NCBI GenBank assembly: GCA_977017575.1
Contig: CDRNVI010000039.1
Location: forward strand, 620,001-684,000
Direction: 5' to 3'
Length of the DNA: 64,000 nt
DNA from: Paramoeba atlantica
Lineage: Eukaryota; Discosea
Below are positions 10,601 through 19,874 of the stretch, one piece after another. Each line of letters begins with the position of its first letter. Position 1 is the first letter of the stretch. The position numbers were made by a program, and so were the translations under genes. Under the pieces are notes generated by a model. The model was not told where the DNA came from, ran no database searches, and saw nothing but the letters and a program-made list of their open reading frames with translations.

Positions 10601-11226
10601 AAAAATTGGACAATTACATCAGCATCGGTAAGTGGTAGCAACAGAGGTATTTCTTTACCGCAGTCCTTTTCATCGCTCTCTAAAACTTTTACCTTTTTTG
10701 CAAATTGCAATTTTAATTCTTCCATATCGCTCATCAAATTCAATTTGCGAAAGCACAACATTTTATCAAGAAAGGATTCCTTTGCAAATGCCTCGCTTGA
10801 AGGCTCACTCGTTTTCGAAATACTCATGGTTGCATCATCCTTCATTAAGTTTCGACATGGAACAAACATTCCGCATTGTTTTATCGCATCTTTTCTTGTT
10901 CTAGTGAGTTCAACAACGTATGGTGCGAGGAAATGCGAACGAGGAACGCTGTAAGCAGTGGACACGAGTAAGTTTTTGCATTCTTTTTGCGACCCCTGCA
11001 CTTGCTGCGTACTCTTAATTTCTCCACCACTTTTGTTGATTTCCGTCTTAGGCGCGTCGACTTCGGCAGATTTTTTCTGCTTAGCAATTCCGTGTTGGAC
11101 GCAAAATCTCTGGAGTAATTCGTCAGTCATTCCCGACTTATAGACGCTGCGATGCACCGACTTCATCAGTTCTTTGTAGGAAGCAAATATAAAGAATGGT
11201 TCTCCTAAAAGTGTCTTAGAATGCAT
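7621..11226 (-). CDS. Family-A DNA polymerase relative: intact DEDDy 3'-5' exonuclease, degenerate polymerase domain
   Basis: A 1201-residue protein. Residues about 590-780 form a DnaQ/Pol I-type exonuclease with every catalytic residue: D597 and E599 (LILDLET), D663 (GHNIKFD), Y743 and D747 (YLAGD). The C-terminal third follows the Pol I palm order, but the catalytic residues are gone. Motif A (usual DYSQIE) reads EWKNLE at 934-939, so the metal-binding Asp is Glu. The fingers segment with the O-helix signature is not found. A segment at 1005-1052 (RVLLPFG, then APVSCFAAAVV) matches the strand and helix before motif C. Motif C (usual VHDE) reads GPTS at 1111-1114. Kinetoplastids have several mitochondrial family-A polymerases for kDNA, and this may derive from one. 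The N-terminal 590 residues are unassigned. Nuclease activity without polymerisation is predicted. Confidence 0.82.
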   Translation of the reverse strand: MHSKTLLGEPFFIFASYKELMKSVHRSVYKSGMTDELLQRFCVQHGIAKQKKSAEVDAPKTEINKSGGEIKSTQQVQGSQKECKNLLVSTAYSVPRSHFLAPYVVELTRTRKDAIKQCGMFVPCRNLMKDDATMSISKTSEPSSEAFAKESFLDKMLCFRKLNLMSDMEELKLQFAKKVKVLESDEKDCGKEIPLLLPLTDADVIVQFLLKCKVRDLLQVLYANDTTSGKVCTSSVLKTDNNPPTVSYVLLGRSVKSILFDYLRKQRGYSLLKFSENGNQLEKCDTGVNFCEKSGQSGSENDEFLKKYCSKFGIKTCNVTTAMSHTFTHFGNRYQNWWQHIWAVADVPVEVYFVEAVCTVPRVKGNDTASPNLLIQGNRLAHVSTKTHIVALNLHTYERTKAMSMAEFPRMIRSRTSQPILLVTAAYKSSLCNTLRQCCGVRVQVLDVYEDATVMLCRSAASEEDIFFQVFGNEIKESTRQLNWDALLELFASKACDGTGGSLQLLNRIKAYSYWKRDELTYLNKLKKGKSSTDAESSEGKSIAQTFGVQTIGKQAFYPADYVNVQRWDSVCRSTLMSQKHEESTVRDKYSKYLILDLETTAHKMHGRVANCFSDKNRVVLPGLLDYKGMLSIPSEGYQTSAEMQLPDLAQFTVIIGHNIKFDLLYLWKQPTLQQFFERGGKVWDTLYAEYLLTGQKVRIGRGAGLDVVAPMYGGTRKIDHVKEAWKKGLDTSDIPVEILAEYLAGDLKNTEILFENQIKKAVEMGSLTMLHERMDFLLAACEAEYNGLMTVPIFQAPETDAAPDDTPIEESCERNSSPTVIKDAPTNKKEDFFSFGEYTHENGVIRPECIAAMSYSSKVMIALGRPFGLQNVQRLVKPETFYEVTITNQALKYTEHHATFDADCDRKLVSHFCISGKAASDLKNASGSLLQFEWKNLEQICFAYLFDLIKWDDSQVLCTTVDSSKSKEELFRRMCKCSAHILDESIQVSNQMSTPDSCFLYQGRVLLPFGAHVTVEENKFFANRNLTSSIVSNFDLSALATAPVSCFAAAVVQSSCAKVFAHLKKNYSGDRSLLENSTSNTEDKASYFWKKLFRKKESCKSKRALLVLVGPTSLWLDVDTTDDTEVRDDLIREVSNLMQSALQDYVNAFVAAPGTKCVTNENKVQNTPKLDVEVISIPCKGVYLQRKTNSGEEPLIKETC

Positions 11227-11369
11227 TCAAGGTGTATTCTGATGTTTCCATAATTAAAATATTAAAACATTTTTTATCAGGAAGAGTCATCCTTATTCAC
11301 CGGAAATCTGATGATCGCAGATCAGTATAGATAACCCCTAACTTAATAAGTTACGCACGGGGTGCTTAA

Positions 11370-11430
11370 AAATCATGAAATTACTGTATCATGAAATTAC
11401 TGTATCATGAAACTACTGTACTGTATCAGG
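11370..11430. repeat. Short tandem array of ATCATGAAATTACTGT
   Basis: Three head-to-tail copies of a 16-base unit (the last with a T-to-C-type change, GAAACTACTGT) lie just beyond the 5' end of the pseudo-polymerase gene, followed by TACTGTACTGTATCAGGAGGGG. It is the first of several arrays of short distinct motifs in the transposon island. The rest of 11227-11500 shows nothing else recognisable. Confidence 0.7.
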
Positions 11431-11509
11431 AGGGGACAGAAATAGTTAAAAATTAAAGCATCGATGTAATTGATAAAGGGTTTATCAAACTTTACGCAAT
11501 TTCATACTT

Positions 11510-11760
11510 CCGCACTTGGAGAGTGCGCGGTCATTGGTTGCCTCTGATGCGTGGCGTGGTTACTCGGGGATGGGACAGTTCTGTCGTCACTTTGCGGTGA
11601 ACCATTCCAAAGAGTTCGTTGAGCTCCATGGTTACCACACTAACCATGCGGAATGTGTCCACCGAATTATAAAAGACTGGACTAGACGCCAGTATTATGA
11701 TTTCTGTGCTTCTGCCCAGGGCCTTTAGCGCAACATCGCCCTTCAATGCGTCAAATTCGG
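11510..11760 (+). mobile_element. Fragment of an IS1595/Merlin-like DNA transposon transposase
   Basis: Plus-strand frame 11516-11728 contains SDAWRGY, then HFAVNHSKEFVE, then GYHTNHAECVHRIIKDW. This matches the second half of the ISXO2-like DDE domain of IS1595 and eukaryotic Merlin transposases, including the second catalytic Asp and the HTN-x-E segment with the final Glu. Only about 70 residues remain open, and the N-terminal third of a transposase is absent. I could not define terminal inverted repeats. It is therefore a decayed remnant at the edge of the transposon island. Confidence 0.7.
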
Positions 11761-12159
11761 AGAGGTCCATAATGAGCGTGGCAAAACCGCTTTCGCAACA
11801 TGCTCCAGGGCATTGTGGAGCATTTCGGCAAGTCTCCCATCATTTTTGAGAAAAGCGACAGTGAGAACGAGCCTACGGATTCGAAAATATAAGTTAACGA
11901 ATAATTTCAGATCATAGCGCAATGAAAATTCGTATCCTCGGACGCTTTTTTCATTCACGTTTCTACTCAGCCTTACCTATTTTTTTATCTAAAATTCATG
12001 TCTCCAGCTTGTGACCACCGCCAAGTCCGAAGAAAGTGTCAGAATCTTCCCCAAAGCAAAGTAAAACACCTTCGATGATTCTGTGTCCCTTCGACGATTT
12101 CCGTTTTGACACGCGGGCACCTTGATGACCACTCAGGGGAAGTGCCCTCATACCCCCTT

Positions 12160-12530
12160 TTTGGTCACCCCAAAATTTTCGGAAAATTTCACCTTGTCGG
12201 ACCCCTCCTGTGCGTACCAGGGGGGGATCACCCCGAGGTGGGGAGGGGTGGAAAATCATTGCCGCGGCGTACTCTACCACTTCCCTGCGATCGATTTTGA
12301 AAAGCAAAAAAATCGAAAAAAACTTGCGACGTATGCCCTCCCCCATGGACCCCACCTAGACCCCCCATTTTTTTATTTTTTTTTCAGTTTTGGACCACCG
12401 GGGCCCCCTTTTACATTTTTTTATTCGAATATATTACTGAGTTCCTCTTTATATTTTCACTGTTTTTGTTCACTTTTTCAATAATCGAGGGTAGAGCGGT
12501 AGTTATACAACCACCACAACAAATTACTTA
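12160..12530 (+). repeat. Interspersed repeat family R, copy A
   Basis: About 370 bases shared with 37790-38140 (same strand) and, partly, with 29700-29890 (opposite strand). Common blocks in order: a TCGGACCC segment, a C-rich TACC-GGGGGG stretch, GGGGTGGAAA, a CCACTTCC-like segment, GGACCCC repeats, a T-run ending in TTTTTTTTCAG, TTTTGG-CCACCGG, then a tail with TATATTTTCACTGTTTTTG and CAATAATCGAG-GTAGAGCGG. The long T-run ending in CAG resembles a trans-splice acceptor. No protein is evident. The function is unknown; it may be an untranslated part of a transposon. Confidence 0.7.
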
Positions 12531-12798
12531 TGAGCGCAGTAGTAAATAGGGAGGCGGTAATATAGGGCAGCGAGGGAGTAGTATCTCCCTCAACAAGGAA
12601 GCCAATGCCAACATGGAAGTTGTTGAGGAAGACGTATCTAAAAAAGTGTATTCTACTGACGATATACAGAACTCCTGGCACCAACCAAACATTGGTGATG
12701 AAAATTCAACGGATCCTTTTTTTTACAGTGTCTCTGTGTCCTTTTTACCTCTAATCCCCTTTACCTAGAGGTTTTGGCCATAAAAGAAGGGCAATATT

Positions 12799-14720
12799 GT
12801 GAGGGTTGGTAGTCCTAATCTGGGCTTACCCAGAGAGGGTTCACCAACCCGTCATTATCACGGCGGTTCAATGAATGAAGCCGAGCACACCATCATTCTC
12901 AGAATATTTATTCAGACGTTTATTATTCGGACGGCAACCCCACATATACACACGTTTAAACCACCAGAACTATACAGAACTGTACTACTAGTCTCTACTA
13001 GTCAACTAGTCTCTACTTGTATTACTAGGAATCTATACTGAATTAGCATTCTTACTACTCTTACTAGTGGAACTACTCTAGGAAAGGCCGCTCCATTAAA
13101 ACCTAGAAACCCTCCACTAAACGAGTAACTACGACTCAATAGCACTGGTCATTTAGGGTTCCACTAATTTACGCATCATCAATGATGCAGGGATACCACA
13201 CTTACAAAAAGTATGGCGTATCCAAAACGTAATAATAAAAGCGAGTCAGAGTCCACACGTGGAACTGTAGCCATCCAGACCGACACTGTATCCAACTGCC
13301 GTCACACGCTCCATTGCAATTCCACGAGAGGCAGTACCCTACTACCGGTCATATTCTGTATCAAACGCCACATTCCCTATCAAATCAACGCGACTGATTC
13401 AACGCTACATGCGGATCTACACTCCATGCGAGCGGTTCGACGCTGCATCAAACAGCGGATCTACGCTCCATCAAATCAGCATGAGTGGCTCGACGCTGCA
13501 GAAACAGCGAGAACCTACACTGCATGCGAGCGGTTCGACGCTGTATCAAACAGCGGATCTACGCTCCTATAAATCAGCATGAGTGGCTCGACGCTGCTAA
13601 AACAGCGGCTCCACACTCCATGCGAGCGGCTCCACGCTATATCAAACAGCGGCTCCACGCTCCATCAAATCAGCATGAGTGGCTCCACGCTGCTAAAACA
13701 GCGGCTCCACACTCCATGCGAGCGGCTCCACGCTGTGTCAAACAGCGGCTCCACGCTCTATCAAATCAGCATGAGTGGCTCCACGCTGCTAAAACAGCGG
13801 CTCCACACTCCATGCGAGCGGCTCCACGCTATATCAAACAGCAGCTCCACGCTCCATCAAATCAGTATGAGTGGCTCGACGCTGCTAAAACAGCGGCTCC
13901 ACACTCCATGCGAGCGGCTCCACGCTATGTCAAACAGCGGCTCCACGCTCTAACAAATCAGTATAAGTGGCTCCACGCTGCTAAAACAGCGGCTCCACAC
14001 TCCATGCGAGCGGCTCCACGCTGTGTCAAACAGCGGCTCCACGCTCTATCAAATCAGCATGAGTGGCTCCACACTCCTAAAACAGCGGCTCCACACTCCA
14101 TGCGAGCGGCTCCACGCTGTGTCAAACAGCGGCTCCACGCTCCATCAAATCAGTATGAGTGGCTCGACGCTGCTAAAACAGCGGCTCCACACTCCATGCG
14201 AGCGGCTCCACGCTATGTCAAACAGCGGCTCCACGCTCTATCAAATCAGCATGAGTGGCTCCACGCTGCTAAAACAGCGGCTCCACACTCCATGCGAGCG
14301 GCTCCACGCTGTGTCAAACAGCGGCTCCACGCTCCATCAAATCAGTATGAGTGGCTCGACGCTGCTAAAGCAGCGGCTCCACACTCCATGCGAGCGGCTC
14401 CACGCTATGTCAAACAGCGGCTCCACGCTCTATCAAATCAGCATGAGTGGCTCCACGCTGCTAAAACAGCGGCTCCACACTCCATGAGCGGCTCCACGCT
14501 GTGTCAAACAGCGGCTCCACGCTCTATCGAATCTGCTTGAATTCCGCCGAATTAGTTTTCGGATTTTGGTGCAGGCCGGGTTTCAAGCCCGGTGTTGTCA
14601 AAACATTTTTTTTTGGCCTTCATGGTGCCTGGCCTGCCATGGCGCGTCTACTGCGCCGTGATAATGACGGGTTAGTGGACCCTCTCTGGGTAAGCCCAGA
14701 TTAGGACTACCAACCCGCAC
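12799..14720. mobile_element. 1.9-kb element with 67-bp terminal inverted repeats carrying a 96-bp satellite
   Basis: The left end (12799-12865) and right end (14654-14720) are inverted copies of about 67 bases differing at only a few positions. Each contains GGTTGGTAGTCCTAATCTGG and GGGCTTACCCAGAGAGGGT, ending in CGTCATTATCACGGCG. Between them are 600 bases of unassigned sequence and a tandem array of 96-bp units. I see no transposase, so this is a non-autonomous, MITE-like or fold-back element. The near-identity of its ends suggests recent activity. Confidence 0.75.
13440..14540 (+). repeat. 96-bp tandem satellite, about ten units
   Basis: Units start with ATGAGTGGCTC at 13579, 13675, 13771, 13867 and so on, an exact 96-base period. 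Each unit holds about four sub-units built on GCGGCTCCAC. Because 96 is a multiple of three, the array is open in two plus frames, one of 351 codons (13485-14540, repeating EWLDAAKTAAPHSMRAAPR). The last unit carries a small deletion (CCATGAGCGG). Codon use and the second open frame suggest this is a satellite rather than a repeat protein, but expression cannot be excluded from sequence alone. Confidence 0.85.
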
Positions 14721-15563
14721 ATTATCATCACCTACGTATGCACCTAGGTACTGGTTCCAGGCCGGAGGGTGACAGGCATGCCTTTGGGGCTGTTGACTCT
14801 CTCTCTTTCTCTCTCTCTTTTGCTTGCTTCTCCCTCTCTCTCCCTCTCTGTTTCTTTCTTTTTTTCTCGTTCTCTCTTTCTTTCACCTTCTTTCTTTCTT
14901 TCTCCTTCGTTCTTTCTTTCTTTCTCCTTCTTTCTTTCTTTCTCCTTCGTTCTTTCTTTCTCCTTTCTTTCTCCTTCTTTCTTTCTTTCTCCTTTCTTTC
15001 TTTCACCTTCTTTCTTTCTTTCTTTCTTTCTCCTTATTTCTTTCTTTCTCCTTCTTTCTTTCTTTCTCATTCTTTCTATCATTCTTTCAGTCATTCGTTT
15101 CTTATTCATTCTTTTCTTCGCTCTTGCATTCATCCATTCATTCTCTCCATTGCTTTCTCGCTTTCCGTCACATTCTTTCTTTTCCTCGCTTCTTTCCCTT
15201 TCGTTTTTTCTCACTGTCTCCATCTTTTGCTATCTATCTCTCCCCTCCTTTCTTTTTTTCTTTCCTTCTCTCCTACTTTCATTCATTCATTCATTCATTT
15301 CTTCATTTTTTCTTTCCTTCGTTCATTCATTCCTTCATTCCTTCCTTCATTCCTTCTCTTCCTTGCTTTCTTGCTTTCCGTGTCTTTCTTTCTCTCCTTC
15401 CATTCTTTCAATGCGTAAACTTAAAGTTTGCGTCGTATAGCGGTTCTCCGCTCAATGGGTCCACCTATCTTCCTCACACTTCGCTTCAATGATACTAGGT
15501 ATCAACGAAGCGACGCCGGGCTTGGAACCGGTATCTAGCGTGTTTACGTAGGTGGTGATAATG
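14720..15563. mobile_element. 0.84-kb inverted-repeat element with a pyrimidine microsatellite core
   Basis: The left end 14720-14765 and right end 15519-15563 are inverted copies of about 45 bases with roughly eight differences. Outermost is CATTATCA-CACCTACGTA, inner is GGT-C-GGTTCCA-GCC. The left end abuts the right end of the preceding inverted-repeat element exactly. The interior is almost wholly T/C (see the microsatellite entry). There is no coding capacity apart from low-complexity frames. It is probably non-autonomous. Confidence 0.65.
14800..15410 (+). repeat. Imperfect TTTC/CTTT microsatellite
   Basis: About 600 bases of almost pure pyrimidine on the plus strand, mostly TTTC with TCC interruptions, grading into TTCA and CATT repeats to the right (15280-15350). 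It produces long Ser/Phe/Leu frames on plus and Lys/Glu/Arg frames on minus. These are composition artefacts. A tract of this kind can form triplex DNA. Confidence 0.9.
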
Positions 15564-15698
15564 CATAGACAAAGATTGATAAGATAAAAAAACTAGACTG
15601 AACTCTGAATTCGAAATCCATATCGTTAAATATCCGATTCAACGTGAAGTGTAGAATGCGTTTCTATGAGTGTATGCCTCCTGCACACTTATGGTAGT

Positions 15699-16271
15699 CT
15701 ACCACTGCATATACGGCACAGGATTTGATCGTATCTTTAGGCCCATGGAATATATGTCTTTTTTAGATAGCCATATGTGAGTGATTCCGGATGATCCTTC
15801 ACTGGTGTTCAGGTCCGTAAAAAGACCACTCGCAACTCCGTGGGCGTCTAACCGTTTTTGAGTAGATTTGGAAAAAAGGTTTCCATCTACATTAACATGA
15901 CCTCCACCCTGAACGCCAAGCGGTACAGTTTTAAGATAACGCTTTTGATGTCTATTAAACCCAAGATCAGAAAGGTGATATAATGCCAACTTATTTCGCA
16001 GTTTGGTGGCTTTTGTTTTACTTGTAATCTGCACGTTTGGTTTTGATTTAGAGGATAGCGAAGAAAATTTTGTAATACTAATAGACTGAATTTCGGTAGG
16101 TTGTAGATTTTCGGTAGGTTGTAGTTCTGTCGTACTAATCTGTGGTGCCAACATTGATGCACCATCGCTCTTTGTGAAATTGTCACTAACTGGAATATTT
16201 GAATCTTTGTTCTCCGCTTTAGTGAAAAGAACACATGTAGCTCGTAGAAGACTTCCTGCTATCGGATTCAT
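15699..16271 (-). CDS. Unassigned small basic protein, possibly mitochondrial
   Basis: A 190-residue ORF on the same strand as the host genes but isolated inside the transposon island. The N-terminus (MNPIAGSLLRATCVLFTKA) looks like a short mitochondrial presequence: Arg, Ser, no acidic residue before position 20. A Ser/Thr/Gln-rich middle (about 45-85) is followed by a more ordered basic C-terminal half with KLALYHLSDLGFNRHQKRYLK and WLSKKDIYSMGLK. Non-random composition suggests a real gene. Kinetoplastid mitochondrial ribosomes and editing complexes include many small lineage-specific proteins of this kind. No family is recognised. Confidence 0.5.
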   Translation of the reverse strand: MNPIAGSLLRATCVLFTKAENKDSNIPVSDNFTKSDGASMLAPQISTTELQPTENLQPTEIQSISITKFSSLSSKSKPNVQITSKTKATKLRNKLALYHLSDLGFNRHQKRYLKTVPLGVQGGGHVNVDGNLFSKSTQKRLDAHGVASGLFTDLNTSEGSSGITHIWLSKKDIYSMGLKIRSNPVPYMQW

Positions 16272-16334
16272 AGGTAGAACAAATTAGATATACTAGGTTT
16301 TAATGCATAAATATTTATAATAAACCGCAAGTCG

Positions 16335-16465
16335 AATCAATATCCTAATTCGGAATTAGGATATTAAGCTGAATTAGCATAATACTGAAGGCGAATTAGG
16401 ATATTAAGCTGAAAAAGGTCGAATTAGGATATTCATCCAACTTTGCTAGTATCCTAATTCAGAAA
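16335..16465. repeat. Array of GAATTAGGATATT in both orientations
   Basis: The motif GAATTAGGATATT or its complement occurs five times in 130 bases, beginning with the palindromic junction TATCCTAATTCGGAATTAGGATA at 16340-16362. Spacers differ. It has no C-tract, unlike the cassettes further right. Confidence 0.75.
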
Positions 16466-16559
16466 TTTTTTAAGAATAGGAAAAACAAATGTTCTGGATA
16501 TAGCATATTAAAGGCTTATTGCACCTCACTTCTTTCACTTCACTTCCTTCACTTAAACC

Positions 16560-16680
16560 GTCTGTCGGTTACCGTTTTAATTCGTATTCGAACGGTAATG
16601 TGCCATTTAAACGGTAATGTGCCTATCTAAACCGTAATGCGCAATAAACATTCTTTCTTCTGAAAATATATACGGTAATA
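16560..16680. repeat. Array of ACGGTAATGTGC
   Basis: Direct copies of ACGGTAATGTGC (16599, 16620 region) plus variants CCGTAATGCGC and TACGGTAATATTC, and inverted CCGTTTTAAT copies at the left, make about five related sites within 120 bases. Confidence 0.65.
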
Positions 16681-16719
16681 TTCAAGTTTTTTAAAAAGTA
16701 TTTTCTATAAACTCCTCTG

Positions 16720-16825
16720 TATACCCCCCCCTCCATAAGTAATTATAAATACGCCTTGAACTCGCACTTTTACTCCCTTATGACTTATAATTCCTATGTC
16801 TTTCATAAGTAATTATAAATGCAAC
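16720..16825. repeat. C-tract plus CCATAAGTAATTATAAAT motif array (left part)
   Basis: TGTATA followed by eight C, then TCCATAAGTAATTATAAAT (16732-16750). A diverged TATGACTTATAATT is at 16780 and a second good copy at 16804-16820. Further copies lie at 17378-17394 and, inverted with a G-tract (ATAATTACTTATGGAGGGGG), at 24223-24242. These last two flank the retroelement, so the element may have inserted within a C-tract array of this motif type. Confidence 0.6.
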
Positions 16826-16862
16826 TTCGACCGATTGGATTTTTTTTGTTTTAGGAAAAAGA

Positions 16863-16932
16863 TCCTGTCACTACTTTCTTGTCACTACTTTCCTGTCACT
16901 ACTTTCCTGTCACTACTTTCCTGTCACTACTT
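16863..16932 (+). repeat. Tandem CCTGTCACTACTTT
   Basis: Five head-to-tail units of about 15 bases (CCTGTCACTACTTT, the second starting TTGTC), nearly identical, ending at 16932. The similarity to the CTGTCAC motif of the cassette at 25130-25505 is noted but may be chance. Confidence 0.85.
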
Positions 16933-17447
16933 AATGGACCTCATGCGTACTGCCACTGCAAGCCAGTGACAACTTGTGCAAGCCACAACGGCCATTTTTC
17001 TCGTGGACTTTACTTCGGTTGTTGTTAGACCATCAAAAAGGTAGGTTGAGAAAAAAGTTCTCTGGTTTCGCTCCATTTTCGAAATGAGTGAAAGTGAGCA
17101 CGCTCTGGATGAAACTCTTAAGTTCAATGAACTCGTTTTTGAGCACGAATGCGTTCTACGTCAAATAATTACAGACGCTCTAGAAACTCAATTTGGCAAA
17201 GTGATCAACAATATACGTTCCGAAGAATCACTAGAACATACACGCCTCATGAGCTTGATAACCTTACTGACGTAGGATTAGAACGATTATCTATTTGAAG
17301 CGCTTATTTGTGAAATTGTGATGGCAAGTATCTAATATAACAACTTTTACTCCCCTCCAGGTTCACCAGTTTCACATCCATAAGTAATTATAATTATAAT
17401 TACAATTATATATATTTTTCCCTCTCTCCCTAAACCCCATCGCCCAG

Positions 17448-19874
17448 CTAGCCTCGTACCCCGCGGCGGTACCAGTCTTGTACTGCCGCCTGTACAATCT
17501 GGGCATTACCTTTCTGGATGGCCACCCCTATGGCCATCAGAAGGTGGGACATGCATCCGTTCTTGTCGGATGTGTGGGCCCGGGCCACCTTGGTTAGGAA
17601 GTTCAAGGTCTCTGGGCCCGGGATCCCGTACGTGGTGAAGGCCAAGGGGTAAAATTCCATCCCTCAGGCGGTCGCCATCTCATCGTGTGAGCGCCGCTTC
17701 GGCCATCCTCAGGGTATGAGAAGGCTCTGCGGCCTCCTTCTCCACGTAGGACGGGGCCAGTGGGTTCACAACTGTGACATCAACTAGGGCGGTCTTCCGT
17801 CCCTGCTGGAAGCATATGTCGGGCCCCCGTCCATTGTCGAACCTCGGTTCGTGTAGGTCCGGTTTGAAACCATACTGCACAAGAAGGTTTCGAAAGGTTT
17901 CCTTGACCTCCTTGTGGCGGGAGGCCTGGGTTTTCCCCTTAACCTTCTTGCAATCCAGTGCGTGTACGCAAAACTCCTCATTGCGGAGGGTTGCACCGCA
18001 CACGCACTGGAGCTCAGGTTCCGAGGTGGGGGCGACCAAGTACCGGAGACGGGCCGCAGTCTCCCACTGCGGGTCCCGCATGTAATACTCCGGCCTGTTG
18101 GGCCATGCGTTCACCCACTTAGTGGAGTGAATGTTCTGGGTCTGTCGCGTGCAGACCAGTTGGGTAGCCGTCGGAGCTTTCCCCAACGCGGCTTCACAGA
18201 GGTTGCGCCGCTGTTCCTTGGCTGACATGCCTTGGGGTCGGCCCTGTAGGGCGTTCTTCGCCTTGGCCTGCATGTCTTCCGCCTTGTGCTCGAAGGGGAT
18301 GGTCCCCAGGAAATCTGCCGTGAAAAGGTTATTGGAGAACGGCGTTTTTCCCAAGGAGCCCATCCCCCCGAGCAAGGCCTCAGCACATGCCAGGACAGCT
18401 TTGTCGACCTGGGTATTGGCCACTTTAGTGACCGGGGGCTCGTGGGTCCTTACGATGCAGTTCCATCGAGGACTCTCACAGAGTCTTAAGAGGGGCAAGG
18501 CGCATTGCCTGCTAATGTCCTTGAGTTTCCCAGGAAGGACCTTGGGGGCCTTGGAAAGCACCCATTCTTCCTCCCTAGCCTCCGACACCCCGACGAAAGA
18601 CCCCAGTAGTTTGACCCCCCGAGGGAGTTGACCATGCGAGATCCGGAGAACTCGGAGAAGAGGTCCTCGCGTCTAGTAGCTACTTTGCATTTAGCGGTAT
18701 TTAGCCGCAGCCCAAGATGCTTCAGCTCCTCGCGGAGGGCCTCTAGGGCTTCCGCGCAAAACTTGGGTTCACCAGCAAAGGTGACGTCATCTAGGTACGC
18801 CCAGACCTTCAGCGCACCTGTGAAGTTGGCCGCCACTCTGGCGATTGCCCCCTGGATCCCTATGGCAAATAGGATGGGAGCCATGGGGTCACCTTGCTTG
18901 ACCCCCCTTGAGCTCGTGATGCATTGGCCTTCCCCAAGGTGAAGGGTACTTGTGGTACCGTAGCTGAAAAGGGTGATGCCCTCAATGGGGAAAAGTTTCG
19001 GATTCCCCCTTACCGCCCTAAAAATTGCCGACCGTGAGATGCTATTGAAAGCGTTCTCGAGGTCTGCAGCCACGATGACCTCCTTCGGCCTGTCCCTGAA
19101 GTGCTGTCGCACATTATAAATTATGTGCTCACACCCCTGCGTGTATTGGGCTCCAAACTAGATGCCCTGAAAGCAAGTGGGGAGATGTTCCCGGATTTTC
19201 TCCAGGGCAAGGAGCCCCGCCACCTTGAGGATGCACCCTCCCAGGGCGACGGGCCTGTAGGAAGAGTGGCGCCCCGCCGGGGAGTCCGGTTTGGTGAATA
19301 GTTTTAAAGACGCCCCCGTGAGCAGTTCCCTCATTGAGGGGGGGAGGGAGTTAGTCATTATCCCGTGGATTATCCACGTGATACAGTCGCGGGGTCCATC
19401 TTCCATGAGGATTGGGACAAGCAGTTCCTTGGTCCATCCCGTAGGTTCGGGGGCGCGGATAGGGGCCAGGCTTTGAGCCTTCCTGGCCACATCGGCGGGG
19501 GAGGGTAGGGTTCCGTGTCTGTCCCTATTGTACCTGAATTTCCCCGCAGTGTAGAGCCCGCCTGTGGGGTGTAGACGCTTAGCCTGTTCTAGGGCCGCCG
19601 TGGGGTTGGCCGGAGGATTGAGGGGCGCCTCCATCGTTTTGGCCGCCCTGGAGAAGCAACCCGCCCTGCACAATTCCTCGACCCGTTTTTTGACAGACCA
19701 CGGGGGGCCGTTGGCCTGACTCGGGGATGGAGCCAAGGTCTCCGAACCCTCTAGATGGGCACGCATTCTCAGTTCGCGCGCTAGCTGGCGTGGCGACAGC
19801 TTGTCCTTGGGGAGAAAAAGGAAACGTTTAACGGCGAGGAGGAGGTTCCAGGCCATCTCGACCTTGCCCTCCAC
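17448..19874 (-). pseudogene. LINE reverse transcriptase and restriction-like endonuclease, broken reading frames
   Basis: Three overlapping minus frames carry one polypeptide. 19158-19874 holds the RT N-terminal part (GWTKELLVPIL, YRPVALG). 18486-19112 holds the core: VIVAADLENAFNS as motif A, GVKQGDPMAPILFAIGIQG as the next block, and WAYLDDVTF with the catalytic YLDD. 17680-18588 holds a CVCGA-x-CVHALDC knuckle and the PD-(D/E)XK nuclease (GRGPDICF, then ALVDVTVVNP). 17448-17660 is the C-terminal tail, ending DWYRRGVRG. At least two frameshifts separate these frames, so this copy is not autonomous as read. Confidence 0.85.

Noticed and set aside
14738-15492. Three overlapping plus-strand frames of over 220 codons, rich in Ser/Phe/Leu
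   Set aside because: They come from the TTTC microsatellite, are open in three frames at once and have no domain.
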